Of a stretch of 64,000 nt of DNA, positions 16,999 to 25,720 are shown piece by piece (positions within the stretch are counted from its first letter, which is position 1; the number at the start of each line of letters is the position of its first letter). Under the pieces are notes generated by a model, which saw nothing but the letters and a program-made list of their open reading frames with translations, was not told where the DNA came from and ran no database searches. A program made the position numbers and the translations under genes. The stretch comes from Streptomyces cellostaticus (lineage in GTDB: Bacteria > Actinomycetota > Actinomycetes > Streptomycetales > Streptomycetaceae). The DNA lies in contig NZ_JALLIN010000028.1 of NCBI RefSeq assembly GCF_023630175.1, positions 1 through 64,000 of the forward strand, given 5' to 3'.

Positions 16999-17421
16999 TT
17001 ACCGGGCCAGCGTCACGGTGACGTCGCCGCGGGTCGCCTTCGAGTAGGGGCACACCTGGTGCGCCTTCTCGAGCAGCGCCCGCGCGGTGGCCCCGTCGAC
17101 GTTCGGGATGTCCGCGGAGATCTCCACGACGATCCCGAAGCCGTCCTCGTTCCGGCCTATCCCGACCTTGGCGGTGACGGTGGAGCCGGAGACGTCGGCG
17201 CCCTCCTGCCGGGCGACCACGCCGAGCGCGCCCTGGAAGCAGGCGCTGTAGCCCGCGGCGAACAACTGCTCCGGGTTGGTGCCGGCGCCGCTGCCGCCCA
17301 TCTCCTCGGGCGGGTTCACGACGACGTCGAGCTTCCCGTCGTCGGTGGCGACACGGCCGTCGCGGCCGTTCTCGGCGGTGGCGACGGCCGTGTACAGGAC
17401 GTCGGACTGCTGAATGGGCAT
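16999..17421 (-). CDS. ohr: organic hydroperoxide resistance protein Ohr (OsmC/Ohr family)
   Basis: 140 residues, the normal Ohr length. It reduces organic hydroperoxides with a reactive Cys61 (AAGYSACFQGAL) and a resolving Cys124 (HQVCPYSKATRG). The start TAVATAENGRDG and the NPEQLFAAGYSACF signature separate Ohr from OsmC. GAGGAGGAAG lies 9 bases before the ATG. No MarR-type OhrR gene is adjacent in the same orientation, but a MarR gene lies 1.2 kb away beyond the oxidoreductase gene. Confidence 0.95.
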   Translation of the reverse strand: MPIQQSDVLYTAVATAENGRDGRVATDDGKLDVVVNPPEEMGGSGAGTNPEQLFAAGYSACFQGALGVVARQEGADVSGSTVTAKVGIGRNEDGFGIVVEISADIPNVDGATARALLEKAHQVCPYSKATRGDVTVTLAR

Positions 17422-17518
17422 GCGGTTGTCTTCCTCCTCGGTCCGCCGTGACTCGCGCCCACGATCGACGGCGGATTTCGGAATGAAGTTACCGCATCCC
17501 GGAAAGCCCGGGCCAGGG

Positions 17519-18517
17519 TCAGAGCTTGACGATCATCTTCCCGGTGTTGTCGCCGCGCAGGACCCCGAGGAACGCCTCCAGGTTGTTCTCGATGCCCTCG
17601 ACGACCGTCTCGCGGTACTTCAGCGCACCCGAGGCGACCCAGGGGCCGACCTCCTGGACGAACTGCGGCTGCAGGTCGTAGTGGTCCCCGACCAGGAAGC
17701 CCTCGATGCGGCCGCGGGTCTGGATGAGGCGGGCCAGGTTGCGCGGGCCGGGGGCCGGCTCGGTGTTGTTGTAGACGGAGATCATGCCGCAGACGGCGAT
17801 CCGGCCGCCGAGGTTCAGCGACCCGATGGCGGCCTCCAGGTGGTCGCCGCCGACATTGTCGAAGTACACGTCGATCCCGTCGGGGGCGGCCGCGCGAAGC
17901 TGCTCGCCCACCGGACCGTCCTTGTAGTTGAAGGCGGCGTCGAAGCCGTACTCCTCCGTCAGCAGCCGTACCTTCTCGTCGGAGCCGGCCGAGCCGATGA
18001 CCCGGGAGGCGCCCTTGAGCTTCGCGATCTGCCCGACCTGGCTGCCGACCGCGCCCGCCGCGCCGGACACGAAGACGACGTCGCCCTCCTTGAGGGAGGC
18101 GGTGCGCAGCAGGCCCGCGTACGCCGTCAGACCCGTCATGCCGAGCACGCCGAGGTACGTCGACAGCGGGGCGGCCTGGGGGTCGACCTTGACGGCGTTC
18201 TGCGCGTCCACGGCCGCGTACTCGCGCCAGCCGAGGAAGTGCAGGACGTGGTCGCCGACCGCGACGCCCTCGGCGTTGGAGGCGATGACCTCGCCGACCG
18301 CGCCGCCCTGCATGACCTTGTCGAGCTCGAACGGGGCGGCGTACGACTTGGCCGCCGACATCCGGCCGCGCATGTAGGGGTCCACGGAGAGGTACTCGTT
18401 CCGCACCAGCACCTGGCCCTCGCCGGGAGTCGGGACGGGCGTCTCGACCAGGGCGAAGTCCTCGGGCTTCGGCCAGCCGACCGGACGGCTGACAAGGTGC
18501 CACTCGCGGTTGATCAT
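17519..18517 (-). CDS. NADP-dependent oxidoreductase, zinc-free MDR (leukotriene B4 dehydrogenase / CurA-like)
   Basis: 332 residues. The N-terminus REWHLVSRPVGWPKPEDFAL and VDPYMRGRM are diagnostic of the PTGR/CurA group of NADPH-dependent alkenal/one reductases. The Rossmann motif is VSGAAGAVGSQVGQIAK, with YKDGPVGEQLRAAAPDGID and VYFDNVGGDHLEAAI downstream. No zinc ligands are present. Such enzymes reduce activated C=C bonds and detoxify reactive carbonyls. It is divergent from a MarR regulator with two palindromes between them, so it is the likely target. Confidence 0.92.
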   Translation of the reverse strand: MINREWHLVSRPVGWPKPEDFALVETPVPTPGEGQVLVRNEYLSVDPYMRGRMSAAKSYAAPFELDKVMQGGAVGEVIASNAEGVAVGDHVLHFLGWREYAAVDAQNAVKVDPQAAPLSTYLGVLGMTGLTAYAGLLRTASLKEGDVVFVSGAAGAVGSQVGQIAKLKGASRVIGSAGSDEKVRLLTEEYGFDAAFNYKDGPVGEQLRAAAPDGIDVYFDNVGGDHLEAAIGSLNLGGRIAVCGMISVYNNTEPAPGPRNLARLIQTRGRIEGFLVGDHYDLQPQFVQEVGPWVASGALKYRETVVEGIENNLEAFLGVLRGDNTGKMIVKL

Positions 18518-18538
18518 GGGGGATCGCCTTTCATTTAC

Positions 18539-18577
18539 TTCAGTACCTGAAACAACAATGGGCCTGAATATTTCAGG
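18539..18577. promoter_or_regulatory. two operator palindromes shared by the MarR gene and the oxidoreductase gene
   Basis: TTCAG-TAC-CTGAA (18539-18551) and CCTGAA-TAT-TTCAGG (18563-18577) are perfect dyads built from the same TTCAG/CTGAA half-sites. The second overlaps the predicted -35 of the MarR gene (TTCAGG, 18572-18577, paired with -10 TACCCT at 18594-18599). Both genes should be repressed together. Confidence 0.78.
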
Positions 18578-18606
18578 ATGTCAAGTAACCCGGTACCCTG
18601 GACGGC

Positions 18607-19044
18607 ATGGCCACACCACCGAACACCCGTCGCCCCGACGAGCTGACCATGGAGGTCGTCGAGCTGATCGGGGACGTCGTGGCCCGCTTCTACGCGGACT
18701 ACGAGGAGGCGGCGGCCACCCATGCGCTCACCGGCCCGCAGGCGCGCCTGCTCAGCCTGCTGTCGCTGGAGCCGCTGCCGATGCGCAAGCTCGCCCACAA
18801 GCTGAAGTGCGAGCCGTCGAACGTGACCGGGATAGTCGACCGCCTGGAGTCCCGGGGGCTGGTGGAGCGCCGTCCCGACCCCGCGGACCGCCGGGTGAAG
18901 CTGGCCGCCGCCACCGACGAGGGCCGCAGGATGGCCCGGGACCTGCGCGAGGGCCTGCGCTTCGCGCGCGAGCCCCTCGCCGGGCTCTCCGACGAGGAGC
19001 GGCGGTCCCTGCGGGACCTGCTGCGGCGGATGCTGGGCGCCTGA
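18607..19044 (+). CDS. MarR-family transcriptional regulator
   Basis: 145 residues. A winged helix-turn-helix is clear: MRKLAHKLKCEPSNVTGIVD is the recognition region and VERRPDPADRRVKLAAATDEG the wing with the usual DxR motif. No conserved N-terminal Cys of OhrR is present, so a ligand rather than peroxide is the likely signal. The TACCCT -10 box ends 7 bases before the ATG, which suggests a leaderless mRNA. It is divergent from the NADP oxidoreductase and should repress it and itself through the shared palindromes. Confidence 0.93.
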   Translation: MATPPNTRRPDELTMEVVELIGDVVARFYADYEEAAATHALTGPQARLLSLLSLEPLPMRKLAHKLKCEPSNVTGIVDRLESRGLVERRPDPADRRVKLAAATDEGRRMARDLREGLRFAREPLAGLSDEERRSLRDLLRRMLGA

Positions 19045-19064
19045 GTCCGAGTAGGGTCTTCGCC

Positions 19065-19859
19065 ATGCGCGATCTCGGGGTGGGTTTCGGATATCTCGTG
19101 GCGGGCCAGCGCTGGGTCGCCCGGCACGGCCGCCGGTTCGGCCTCGGCCTGCTGCCGGGCCTGGTCACGCTCGTCCTGTACGCGGCCGCGCTGGCCGCGC
19201 TCGCCGTGTGGGGCGAGGACGGGGTCGCCTGGGCCACCCCCTTCGCGGACGACTGGGGGAGCCCCTGGCAGAGCCTCTTCCGCGGCTTCCTGACGGCCGT
19301 CCTGTTCGCCCTCGGCCTGCTGCTGGCCGTCCTCACCTTCACGGCCCTCACCCTCCTGATCGGCCAGCCCTTCTACGACAGCCTCTCGGAGAAGGTCGAC
19401 GAGGACGTCTCGCCCGACGGCACGGCGCCGGAGTCGGGTCTGCCGCTCTGGCGCGAGCTGTGGATCTCGGCCCGGGACAGCCTGCGGATCCTGGTCCGGG
19501 CCCTGCTGTGGGGCGTGCTGCTCTTCGCGGCGGGCTTCCTGCCCCTGGTCGGCCAGACGGTCGTCCCGGTCATCGGCTTCTTCGTCACCGGGTTCTTCCT
19601 CACCGAGGAGCTGACCGCCATCGCCCTGCAGCGCCGGGGCGCCGACCTGCGCGCCCGCCTCGCCCTGCTCCGCTCCCGCAAGACCCTGGCCTGGGGCTTC
19701 GGCACCCCGCTCGGCCTGGCCTTCCTGCTCCCGTTCGTCGCGGTCTTCCTGATGCCGGGCGCGGTGGCCGGCGCCACCCTGCTGGCCCGCGACCTCCTGG
19801 GTGAGGAGACCGCCACCGACCGCGCCCCCACCGAGTCCGACGAGCCGGTCCCGTCCTGA
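19065..19859 (+). CDS. EI24-domain (CysZ-like) integral membrane protein
   Basis: 264 residues with several hydrophobic segments: GLGLLPGLVTLVLYAAALA, FLTAVLFALGLLLAVLTFTA, ALLWGVLLFAAGFLPLVGQ and FGTPLGLAFLLPFVAVFLMP. The loop LIGQPFYDSLSEKVDE is the EI24/CysZ signature. CysZ proteins move sulfate; the function of the actinobacterial branch is not established. The gene starts 20 bases after the MarR gene in the same direction and may be co-transcribed with it. The hydrophilic tail is acidic. Confidence 0.85.
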   Translation: MRDLGVGFGYLVAGQRWVARHGRRFGLGLLPGLVTLVLYAAALAALAVWGEDGVAWATPFADDWGSPWQSLFRGFLTAVLFALGLLLAVLTFTALTLLIGQPFYDSLSEKVDEDVSPDGTAPESGLPLWRELWISARDSLRILVRALLWGVLLFAAGFLPLVGQTVVPVIGFFVTGFFLTEELTAIALQRRGADLRARLALLRSRKTLAWGFGTPLGLAFLLPFVAVFLMPGAVAGATLLARDLLGEETATDRAPTESDEPVPS

Positions 19860-20034
19860 ACCCGGGGCGCGGCGCCGCGAGGCCGCGGCCGGTTGTGAAG
19901 GGTTCGTACGGGATCGCCGCGAGAGCGGCCGTCGCGGGCCCCCGGGAGGGCCCGGCGATTGACGTCGGAGCCGGGACGCGTCCCCCGTGGGCAGCCCCGG
20001 CCCGGAAACCTGACCTCCGGACCGGGGCTCGTCC

Positions 20035-21012
20035 CTAACCTCGGCGCGCCGAGAAGCCGTACACCGTCTCGGACCGGAACACCTCGCCCGGCCGCAGCAC
20101 GGTGCCCGGGAAGGCAGGGCGGTTGGGGGAGTCGGGGAAGTGCTGGGTCTCCAGGGCGATCCCTTCGCCGGGGGCGAAGGGCGCACCCAGATGGTCGGCA
20201 GTGTAGAGCTGGATCCCGGGCTCGGTCGTGGCCACGGTGAGCACCCGCCCGGACACCGGGTCGTGCAGCTCGGCCACCTCCTCGGCGACGGTCGTCACCC
20301 CCTTGTCCAGCGCGAAGTTGTGGTCGTAGCCGGAACCGACCTCGCGGGCCCCGCGGAAGTCGAAGCGGGAGCCGGTCACGTCCTGGAGGACCCCGGTGGG
20401 AATCAGGTCCGCGTCCACCGGGGTGAACCGGGAGGCGGCGAGCCGCAGTTCGTGACCGCCGGCGGAGCCGGAGCCGCCCAGGTTCCAGTACGAGTGGTTG
20501 GTGAGGTTCAGGACGGTCGGCGCGTCCGTCACCGCCTCGTAGGCGATCCGCAGCGCCCCGGAGTCGTCCAGCGTGTACGTCGCGGACACCTCCAGCCGGC
20601 CGGGGAAGCCCTCCTCGCCGTCCGGGCTCACCCGGCGCAGCCGGACGCCGTCCCCGGCCGGCTCCGCCTCCCACACCCGCTTGTCGAACCCGCGCCTGCC
20701 GCCGTGCAGGCAGTTGGGCCCGTCGTTCACCGGCAGGGGGTACGTACGGCCGCCGAGCTCGAAGCGCCCGCCCGCGATCCGGTTGGCGTACCGCCCCACC
20801 AGGGCGCCGAGACAGGGCTCCGGATGCTCCAGATAGCCCTCCACCCCGGGGAACCCCAGCACCACGTCGGCCGTTCGGCCGTCCCGGTCCGGAACCTCCA
20901 CCGACTGCACGATCCCGCCGTACGACAGCACCCGCACCCGCACCCCGGCCCGCTCCAGCGTCCAGCGGTGCACCGGCGCGCCGTCGGGAAGTGTGCAGAA
21001 AAGTTCACTCAT
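20035..21012 (-). CDS. galM: aldose 1-epimerase (mutarotase)
   Basis: 325 residues from the ATG giving MSELFCTLPDG. It interconverts alpha and beta anomers of galactose or glucose. Family motifs include GRYANRIAGGRFELGG, NCLHGGRRGFDKRVW, LNLTNHSYWNLGG with the catalytic His, YDHNFAL, and the catalytic Glu region PNRPAFPGTVLRPGE near the end. The gene lies downstream of the SGNH hydrolase gene with repeats A2 and B between them. No other galactose-pathway gene is adjacent. Confidence 0.92.
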   Translation of the reverse strand: MSELFCTLPDGAPVHRWTLERAGVRVRVLSYGGIVQSVEVPDRDGRTADVVLGFPGVEGYLEHPEPCLGALVGRYANRIAGGRFELGGRTYPLPVNDGPNCLHGGRRGFDKRVWEAEPAGDGVRLRRVSPDGEEGFPGRLEVSATYTLDDSGALRIAYEAVTDAPTVLNLTNHSYWNLGGSGSAGGHELRLAASRFTPVDADLIPTGVLQDVTGSRFDFRGAREVGSGYDHNFALDKGVTTVAEEVAELHDPVSGRVLTVATTEPGIQLYTADHLGAPFAPGEGIALETQHFPDSPNRPAFPGTVLRPGEVFRSETVYGFSARRG

Positions 21013-21025
21013 GTGGGAGAGCCTA

Positions 21026-21168
21026 AGGGCTGCCCCGTGATCCCCGATGGCTCGGCGCACGGCGCCGGATGCGGTGCGCCGCAGGGCGGAGGGCCGTCCT
21101 CGTACCGGACGTATCCGGGCGATCCGACGACGCGGCGGGGTGCCGTGGCCGTCGTCGTGCGCCCGCCG
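21026..21168 (+). repeat. intergenic structured repeat A2, copy 1 (right tip lost)
   Basis: It starts AGGGCTGCCCCGTGATCCCC and shares the A1 core (TGCGGTGCGCCGCAGGGCGG to GCGGCGGGGTGCCGTG), but its outer arms differ from A1. The right tip (CCCCGG...GGGACAACCCT in the other copy) is missing, and the element is fused at about 21168 to a reversed fragment of repeat B. It lies between galM and the SGNH gene. Confidence 0.75.
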
Positions 21169-21208
21169 GGCGCCGCGACGGGGCGAACCCCGGCCGACGC
21201 GGCACCGG
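21169..21208 (-). repeat. repeat B fragment, copy 3
   Basis: Read on the minus strand this 40-bp piece contains GCCGCGTCGGCCGGGGTTCG and continues CCCCGTCGCG, the left end of repeat B. The rest of B is absent. It ends exactly at the stop codon of the SGNH hydrolase gene. Confidence 0.65.
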
Positions 21209-22111
21209 TCAGGGTGTCGGCGCGGTGACCGTGCGGTACGCGATCTCCGCCAGCCGCGCCTGGCCGTCGCGGCTGGGGTGGAACCAGTCCCAGCGGCTGA
21301 GCTGGTCGGTGCCGAAGCGGAAGTCGAACACCGCGTTCCCGTCGAAGCGGCAGCGGCGGTCCCCGGCGCACACGGCCCGCAGCGCCGCGTTGTACTCCTC
21401 CACCCGACGCTGCACCTTCTCCCGGCGCCGGGTGGCCGCGTCGCCCAGGTCGTCGGCCTCGGCCAGCATCGACGGGCAGATGCCCAGCCTCCACACCTGC
21501 TTGCCCAGCGGGTTCGTCCGGCCCTGGGACCACAGCCGCAGCAGGTTCGGCACGCTCGCCACGTACACCTGCGTCCGGGGCAGCGCGGTACGCAGCGCGG
21601 CCAGCGACGCCTCGAAGTCCGCCCGGAAGTCCGCCACCGGCGTCATCGCCGACACCGACGCGCGGCAGGCGTCGTTCGCGCCGATCATCACCGTCACCAG
21701 TTCGGGCCGCCCGGCGATCGCGCCGGCCACCTGCCGCGGCAGGTCCGCCATCCGGGCGCCGGTCACCGCGTAGTTGCGGCTGTGCTCGGCCGCACCCCGC
21801 ACCCCCAGCAGCCGCACCGCCAGGCTGTCGACCCCGGCGTCGCCGCCCGTCGCCCACGACACCTCGGGGCAGTCCGAGAGCACGGCGCACGCGTCGAAGC
21901 CCCGGGTGATCGAGTCGCCGACCGCGGCGATCGAGTCCGGGCTGCGGTCCCACACCGGCGCCGGCCTGGCCGGGGGCCGGGAGGCGGACGTACCGGAGTC
22001 CTTCTTGCCGTCCGCCCCGCCACCGCCGAAGGCGTCACACCCCGTGAGGGCCAGGACGGCCGCCGTCACGGCCGCGACGGCGCCCCGCGCCCGCCTGCCT
22101 CGCTCGCGCAT
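21209..22111 (-). CDS. SGNH/GDSL-family lipoprotein hydrolase
   Basis: 300 residues. A basic N-terminus, hydrophobic stretch and lipobox LALTGC (Cys25) predict a membrane-anchored lipoprotein. The SGNH blocks are AAVGDSITRGFD (nucleophile Ser68), NYAVTGARMADLP (Gly block), MIGANDAC (Asn block) and DWFHPSRDGQ (His278, Asp275). Substrates are probably esters in the cell envelope or outside. Conserved cysteines in the C-terminal half (ICPSML, CAGDRRC) suggest disulfides, consistent with an extracellular location. Confidence 0.9.
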   Translation of the reverse strand: MRERGRRARGAVAAVTAAVLALTGCDAFGGGGADGKKDSGTSASRPPARPAPVWDRSPDSIAAVGDSITRGFDACAVLSDCPEVSWATGGDAGVDSLAVRLLGVRGAAEHSRNYAVTGARMADLPRQVAGAIAGRPELVTVMIGANDACRASVSAMTPVADFRADFEASLAALRTALPRTQVYVASVPNLLRLWSQGRTNPLGKQVWRLGICPSMLAEADDLGDAATRRREKVQRRVEEYNAALRAVCAGDRRCRFDGNAVFDFRFGTDQLSRWDWFHPSRDGQARLAEIAYRTVTAPTP

Positions 22112-22367
22112 CCTGGCTGCTCCCCTCGCTCGACCGTGCGGTGCTCCCTCCCATGACAACGCGCCGGGGTTCCCGGACCGTGGACCCGGGAACGCCCCAC
22201 CCCCGTACAAGCGTCCCCCTGGGTGAATGGGGCGGGTTTCACGGCGCCGGGACCGACGGTACGTCACACTCCTTGCCCCGCCGCAGGGTAGCCTCGCCCT
22301 CAACGCGGCCGTCGCGCCTGGGCCGCCCGCCAGTCCGCAAGATGTCCCGCTCTGCCCGGAGGTTCCG

Positions 22368-22862
22368 GTGACGACACGTGGAGTTCTGTACGTGCACTCC
22401 GCGCCGCGCGCGCTGTGCCCGCACGTCGAGTGGGCCGTCGCGGGGGTGCTCGGCACGCGCGTCGGCCTCGACTGGATCCGGCAGCCCGCGGCACCCGGCA
22501 CCTGGCGCTCGGAGTTCTCCTGGCAGGCCGAGGCCGGCACCGCCTCCAAGCTCGCCTCCGCCCTGCGCGGCTGGCACCTGCTGCGCTTCGAGGTCACCGC
22601 CGAGCCCTGCGCCACCGCCGAGGGCGAGCGCTACAGCTGCACCCCCGACCTCGGCATCTTCCACGCCGTCACCGGCATCCACGGCGACATCCTCATCCCC
22701 GAGGACCGGCTGCGCGCGGCGCTGACGCGTTCCCAGCGCGAGGAGACCGACCTGGAGGCGGAGATCGCCAAGCTCCTCGGAAAGCCCTGGGACGACGAGC
22801 TGGAACCGTTCCGCTACGCGGGCGAGGGAGCACCGGTGCGCTGGCTGCACCAGGTGGTCTGA
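22368..22862 (+). CDS. DUF3145 protein
   Basis: 164 residues from GTG preceded by CCGGAGG. The sequence TTRGVLYVHSAPRALCPHVE and the ending EPFRYAGEGAPVRWLHQVV are characteristic of DUF3145, a family confined to Actinobacteria and regularly found next to the fab operon. No membrane segment is present. Function is unknown. The genomic link suggests a role connected to fatty-acid or cell-envelope synthesis. It converges on fabF, with a very strong terminator between them. Confidence 0.92.
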   Translation: MTTRGVLYVHSAPRALCPHVEWAVAGVLGTRVGLDWIRQPAAPGTWRSEFSWQAEAGTASKLASALRGWHLLRFEVTAEPCATAEGERYSCTPDLGIFHAVTGIHGDILIPEDRLRAALTRSQREETDLEAEIAKLLGKPWDDELEPFRYAGEGAPVRWLHQVV

Positions 22863-22917
22863 AGCCCCTCGCGGACACGCGCGGGTCCCCGGGACACGCG
22901 GGAGGAAGCACCCGCGG

Positions 22918-22965
22918 CACACGCGAAGGAGCCCCCACCGGCCGGTGGGGGCTCCTTCGCGTGTG
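22918..22965. terminator. bidirectional terminator, 48-bp perfect palindrome
   Basis: A 24-bp perfect inverted repeat centred at 22941/22942 (core GGAGCCCCCACCGG and its complement) lies between the DUF3145 gene and fabF, which converge. It is symmetrical without a loop and can stop both transcripts. Confidence 0.9.
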
Positions 22966-22968
22966 GTC

Positions 22969-24255
22969 TCAGAGGGTCCGGAAGGCCAGGACCACGTTGT
23001 GCCCGCCGAAGCCGAACGAGTCGTTCAGCACGGCGATCCGGCCCTCGGGCAGCTCGCGGGCCTCACCGGTCACCACGTCGGCGTTGACCTCGGGGTCGAG
23101 GTCCGACACGTTGATGGTCGGCGGAGCCGTGCGGTTCACCAGCGCCAGGATCGACGCCACGGTCTCGATACCGCCGGCGCCACCGAGCAGGTGACCCGTC
23201 ATCGACTTGGTGGCGGAGATCGCCATGTGGTCGACGTCGTCGCCGAACACCTTCCGCAGCGCCTTGATCTCGGCGACGTCACCCTGCGGCGTCGACGTGG
23301 CGTGCGCGTTCACGTGCACGATCTCGGCCGGCTTCAGGTCCGTGTTGTCGAGCAGGTTCTGCAGGGCGTGGGCGATGCCGTTGCCGGACGGCTCCGGCTG
23401 CGTGATGTGGTGGCTGTCGGCGGAGATGCCCTGGCCGACCGCCTCGACGTAGATCCGGGCGCCGCGGGCCCTGGCGTGCTCCTCGGACTCCAGGACGATC
23501 ACACCGGCGCCCTCGCCGAGCACGAAGCCGTCGCGGCCCGCGTCGTAGGGACGCGACGCGCCCTCGGGGTCGTCGTTGTTCTTGGACATCGCCATCATGT
23601 TGCCGAAGGCGGCGATGGGAAGCGGGTGGATGGCGGCCTCGGTACCACCGGCCACGACCACGTCCGCACGACCGGTGCGGATCATCTCGATCGCGTACCC
23701 GATGGCCTCCGCGCCGGAGGCGCAGGCCGACACGGGGGTGTGCACACCGGCGCGGGCACCCAGCTCGATGCCGACGTTGGCCGCCGGGGAGTTGGGCATC
23801 AGCATCGGCACGGTGTGCGGGGAGACGCGGCGTACGCCCTTCTCCTTGAGCACGTCGTACTGGTCCAGGAGCGTCGTCACGCCGCCGATCCCGGAGGCGA
23901 TGACCGCGCCGAGGCGGTCGGGGTTGACGGACGCGCCCGGCACGGAGCCGTCCGCTTCCACGGCACCGGCCCTGGCGGTGAAACCGGCGTCCTTCCAGGC
24001 CTCCTGAGCGGCGATCAGCGCGAACTGCGCGGACCGGTCCAGCTTGCGGGCCTGCGGGCGGGGGATGATCTCGCCGGGCTCGACGGCGATCTGCGCGGCG
24101 ATGCGGACCGGCAACTCGGCCGCCCACTCCTGCTCGAGCGGGCCGACACCGGACTTGCCGGCGACCAGGGCCTCCCAGAACGAGGCTGCGTCGCCACCCA
24201 GCGGTGTGGTTGCGCCGATACCGGTGACGACCACGGTGCGATTGGTCGGGCTCAC
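22969..24255 (-). CDS. fabF: beta-ketoacyl-ACP synthase II (FabF)
   Basis: 428 residues. It condenses malonyl-ACP with acyl-ACP in fatty-acid elongation. Catalytic residues are Cys178 (VSACASGAEA), His318 (VNAHATSTPQGD), Lys350 and His355 (ATKSMTGHLLGGAGG). GTG start with GGAGA upstream. It is the last gene of the fabD-fabH-acpP-fabF operon, 87 bases after acpP, as in S. coelicolor. Confidence 0.97.
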   Translation of the reverse strand: MSPTNRTVVVTGIGATTPLGGDAASFWEALVAGKSGVGPLEQEWAAELPVRIAAQIAVEPGEIIPRPQARKLDRSAQFALIAAQEAWKDAGFTARAGAVEADGSVPGASVNPDRLGAVIASGIGGVTTLLDQYDVLKEKGVRRVSPHTVPMLMPNSPAANVGIELGARAGVHTPVSACASGAEAIGYAIEMIRTGRADVVVAGGTEAAIHPLPIAAFGNMMAMSKNNDDPEGASRPYDAGRDGFVLGEGAGVIVLESEEHARARGARIYVEAVGQGISADSHHITQPEPSGNGIAHALQNLLDNTDLKPAEIVHVNAHATSTPQGDVAEIKALRKVFGDDVDHMAISATKSMTGHLLGGAGGIETVASILALVNRTAPPTINVSDLDPEVNADVVTGEARELPEGRIAVLNDSFGFGGHNVVLAFRTL

Positions 24256-24342
24256 GGGAATTCTTTCTCCAACGGAAAACGGGATTCGACGGCGCCACCG
24301 CCGGGTGGCGGGGCCTAGCAGCCTGACGGCCTAAGGGGTGCC

Positions 24343-24591
24343 TCAGGCCTGGTGCTTGAGGATGTAGTTGGTGGCGTCACCAACGGTCTTCAGGTTCTTG
24401 ACGTCCTCGTCCGGGATCTTCACGTCGAAGCGCTCCTCGGCGGCGACGACGACCTCGACCATGGACAGCGAGTCGACGTCCAGGTCGTCGGTGAAGGACT
24501 TGTCCAGCTGGACGTCCTCGGTGGGGATCCCGGCGATCTCGTTCACGATCTCGGCGAGACCGGCGACGATCTCTTCCTGAGTGGCGGCCAT
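24343..24591 (-). CDS. acpP: acyl carrier protein of fatty-acid synthesis
   Basis: 82 residues, acidic. The phosphopantetheine attachment Ser41 is in DDLDVDSLSMVE (the DSL motif). The ATG giving MAATQEEIVAGL is chosen over an upstream start because it matches the usual ACP N-terminus and length. Third gene of the fab operon, between fabH and fabF. Confidence 0.97.
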   Translation of the reverse strand: MAATQEEIVAGLAEIVNEIAGIPTEDVQLDKSFTDDLDVDSLSMVEVVVAAEERFDVKIPDEDVKNLKTVGDATNYILKHQA

Positions 24592-24671
24592 GTCAGGCGC
24601 TCCTTCTTCGATAATCCAGACGGTTTGTGGCAGTTTGCACCGGGCCGGAGACAAGATCCGGCACGGAGTGC

Positions 24672-25703
24672 CTAGGGGAGGGTAACGACCGTGGCGGCGT
24701 AGACGAGACCCGCCCCGAATCCGATGACGAGCGCGGTGTCGCCGCTCTTCGCCTCCCCGGTGGCCAGGAGCCGCTCCATCGCGAGCGGGATCGAGGCGGC
24801 CGAGGTGTTGCCGGTGGTGCGGATGTCACGGGCGACCGTGACGTGCTCCGGCAGCTTCAGCGTCTTCACCATCGAGTCGATGATCCGCACGTTGGCCTGG
24901 TGCGGAATGAAGACGTCCAGGTCGTCCGGGCTGATTCCGGCCGCGTCCAGCGCCTGCTGGGCGACCTTCGCCATCTCGAACACGGCCCAGCGGAACACCG
25001 CCTGGCCCTCCTGCGTGATCGCAGGGAACTTGACGTTGCCCTCGCTGTCGAGGGGCAGTTCGGCGAGGTCGCCGACCCGGAAACGGTCCCAGGAGACCGT
25101 CTGCTTGATGGTGCCGGCCTTGTCGCCCTCGGAGCCCCACACGGTCGGGCCGATGGCCGGCTCCTGCGAGGGGCCGACGATGACCGCGCCGGCGCCGTCA
25201 CCGAACAGGAAGGCCGTGGCCCGGTCCTCCAGGTCGGTGAGGTCGCTGAGCCGCTCCACACCGATGACCAGCACGTACTCGGCGGAACCCTCCACCACCA
25301 TGCCCTTGGCGAGGGTCAGGCCGTAGCCGAAGCCGGCGCAGCCGGCCGAGATGTCGAAGGCGGCGGCCTTGTTCGTGCCCAGCTTGTCGGCGATCTCGGT
25401 GGCGACGGCCGGGGTCTGGCTGAAGTGCGAGACGGTCGAGACGACCACGGCGCCGATCTGCCCGGCGTCGATGCCGGAGTCGGCGATCGCCTTGCCGGCC
25501 GCCTCGACGGACATCGCGGCGACCGTCTCCTCGGGGCCCGCCCAGTGCCGGGTCTCGATGCCGGAGCGCGATCGGATCCACTCGTCGGACGAGTCGATCC
25601 TCTCCAGGATCACCTCGTTGGGCACCACGCGGGTCGGCCGGTAGCCGCCGACGCCGAGGATGCGCGCGTACGGGGCGCCCTTGCTGGGCTGGATCTTCGA
25701 CAT
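24672..25703 (-). CDS. fabH: beta-ketoacyl-ACP synthase III (FabH)
   Basis: 343 residues. It starts fatty-acid chains by condensing an acyl-CoA primer with malonyl-ACP. The triad is Cys122 (DISAGCAGFGYGL), His268 (FIPHQANVRII) and Asn299 (TTGNTSAASIP). Streptomyces FabH prefers branched primers, which gives iso and anteiso lipids. Second gene of the operon, starting 17 bases after fabD. Confidence 0.97.
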   Translation of the reverse strand: MSKIQPSKGAPYARILGVGGYRPTRVVPNEVILERIDSSDEWIRSRSGIETRHWAGPEETVAAMSVEAAGKAIADSGIDAGQIGAVVVSTVSHFSQTPAVATEIADKLGTNKAAAFDISAGCAGFGYGLTLAKGMVVEGSAEYVLVIGVERLSDLTDLEDRATAFLFGDGAGAVIVGPSQEPAIGPTVWGSEGDKAGTIKQTVSWDRFRVGDLAELPLDSEGNVKFPAITQEGQAVFRWAVFEMAKVAQQALDAAGISPDDLDVFIPHQANVRIIDSMVKTLKLPEHVTVARDIRTTGNTSAASIPLAMERLLATGEAKSGDTALVIGFGAGLVYAATVVTLP

Positions 25704-25720
25704 GGGTCTTGGGCTCCTTG

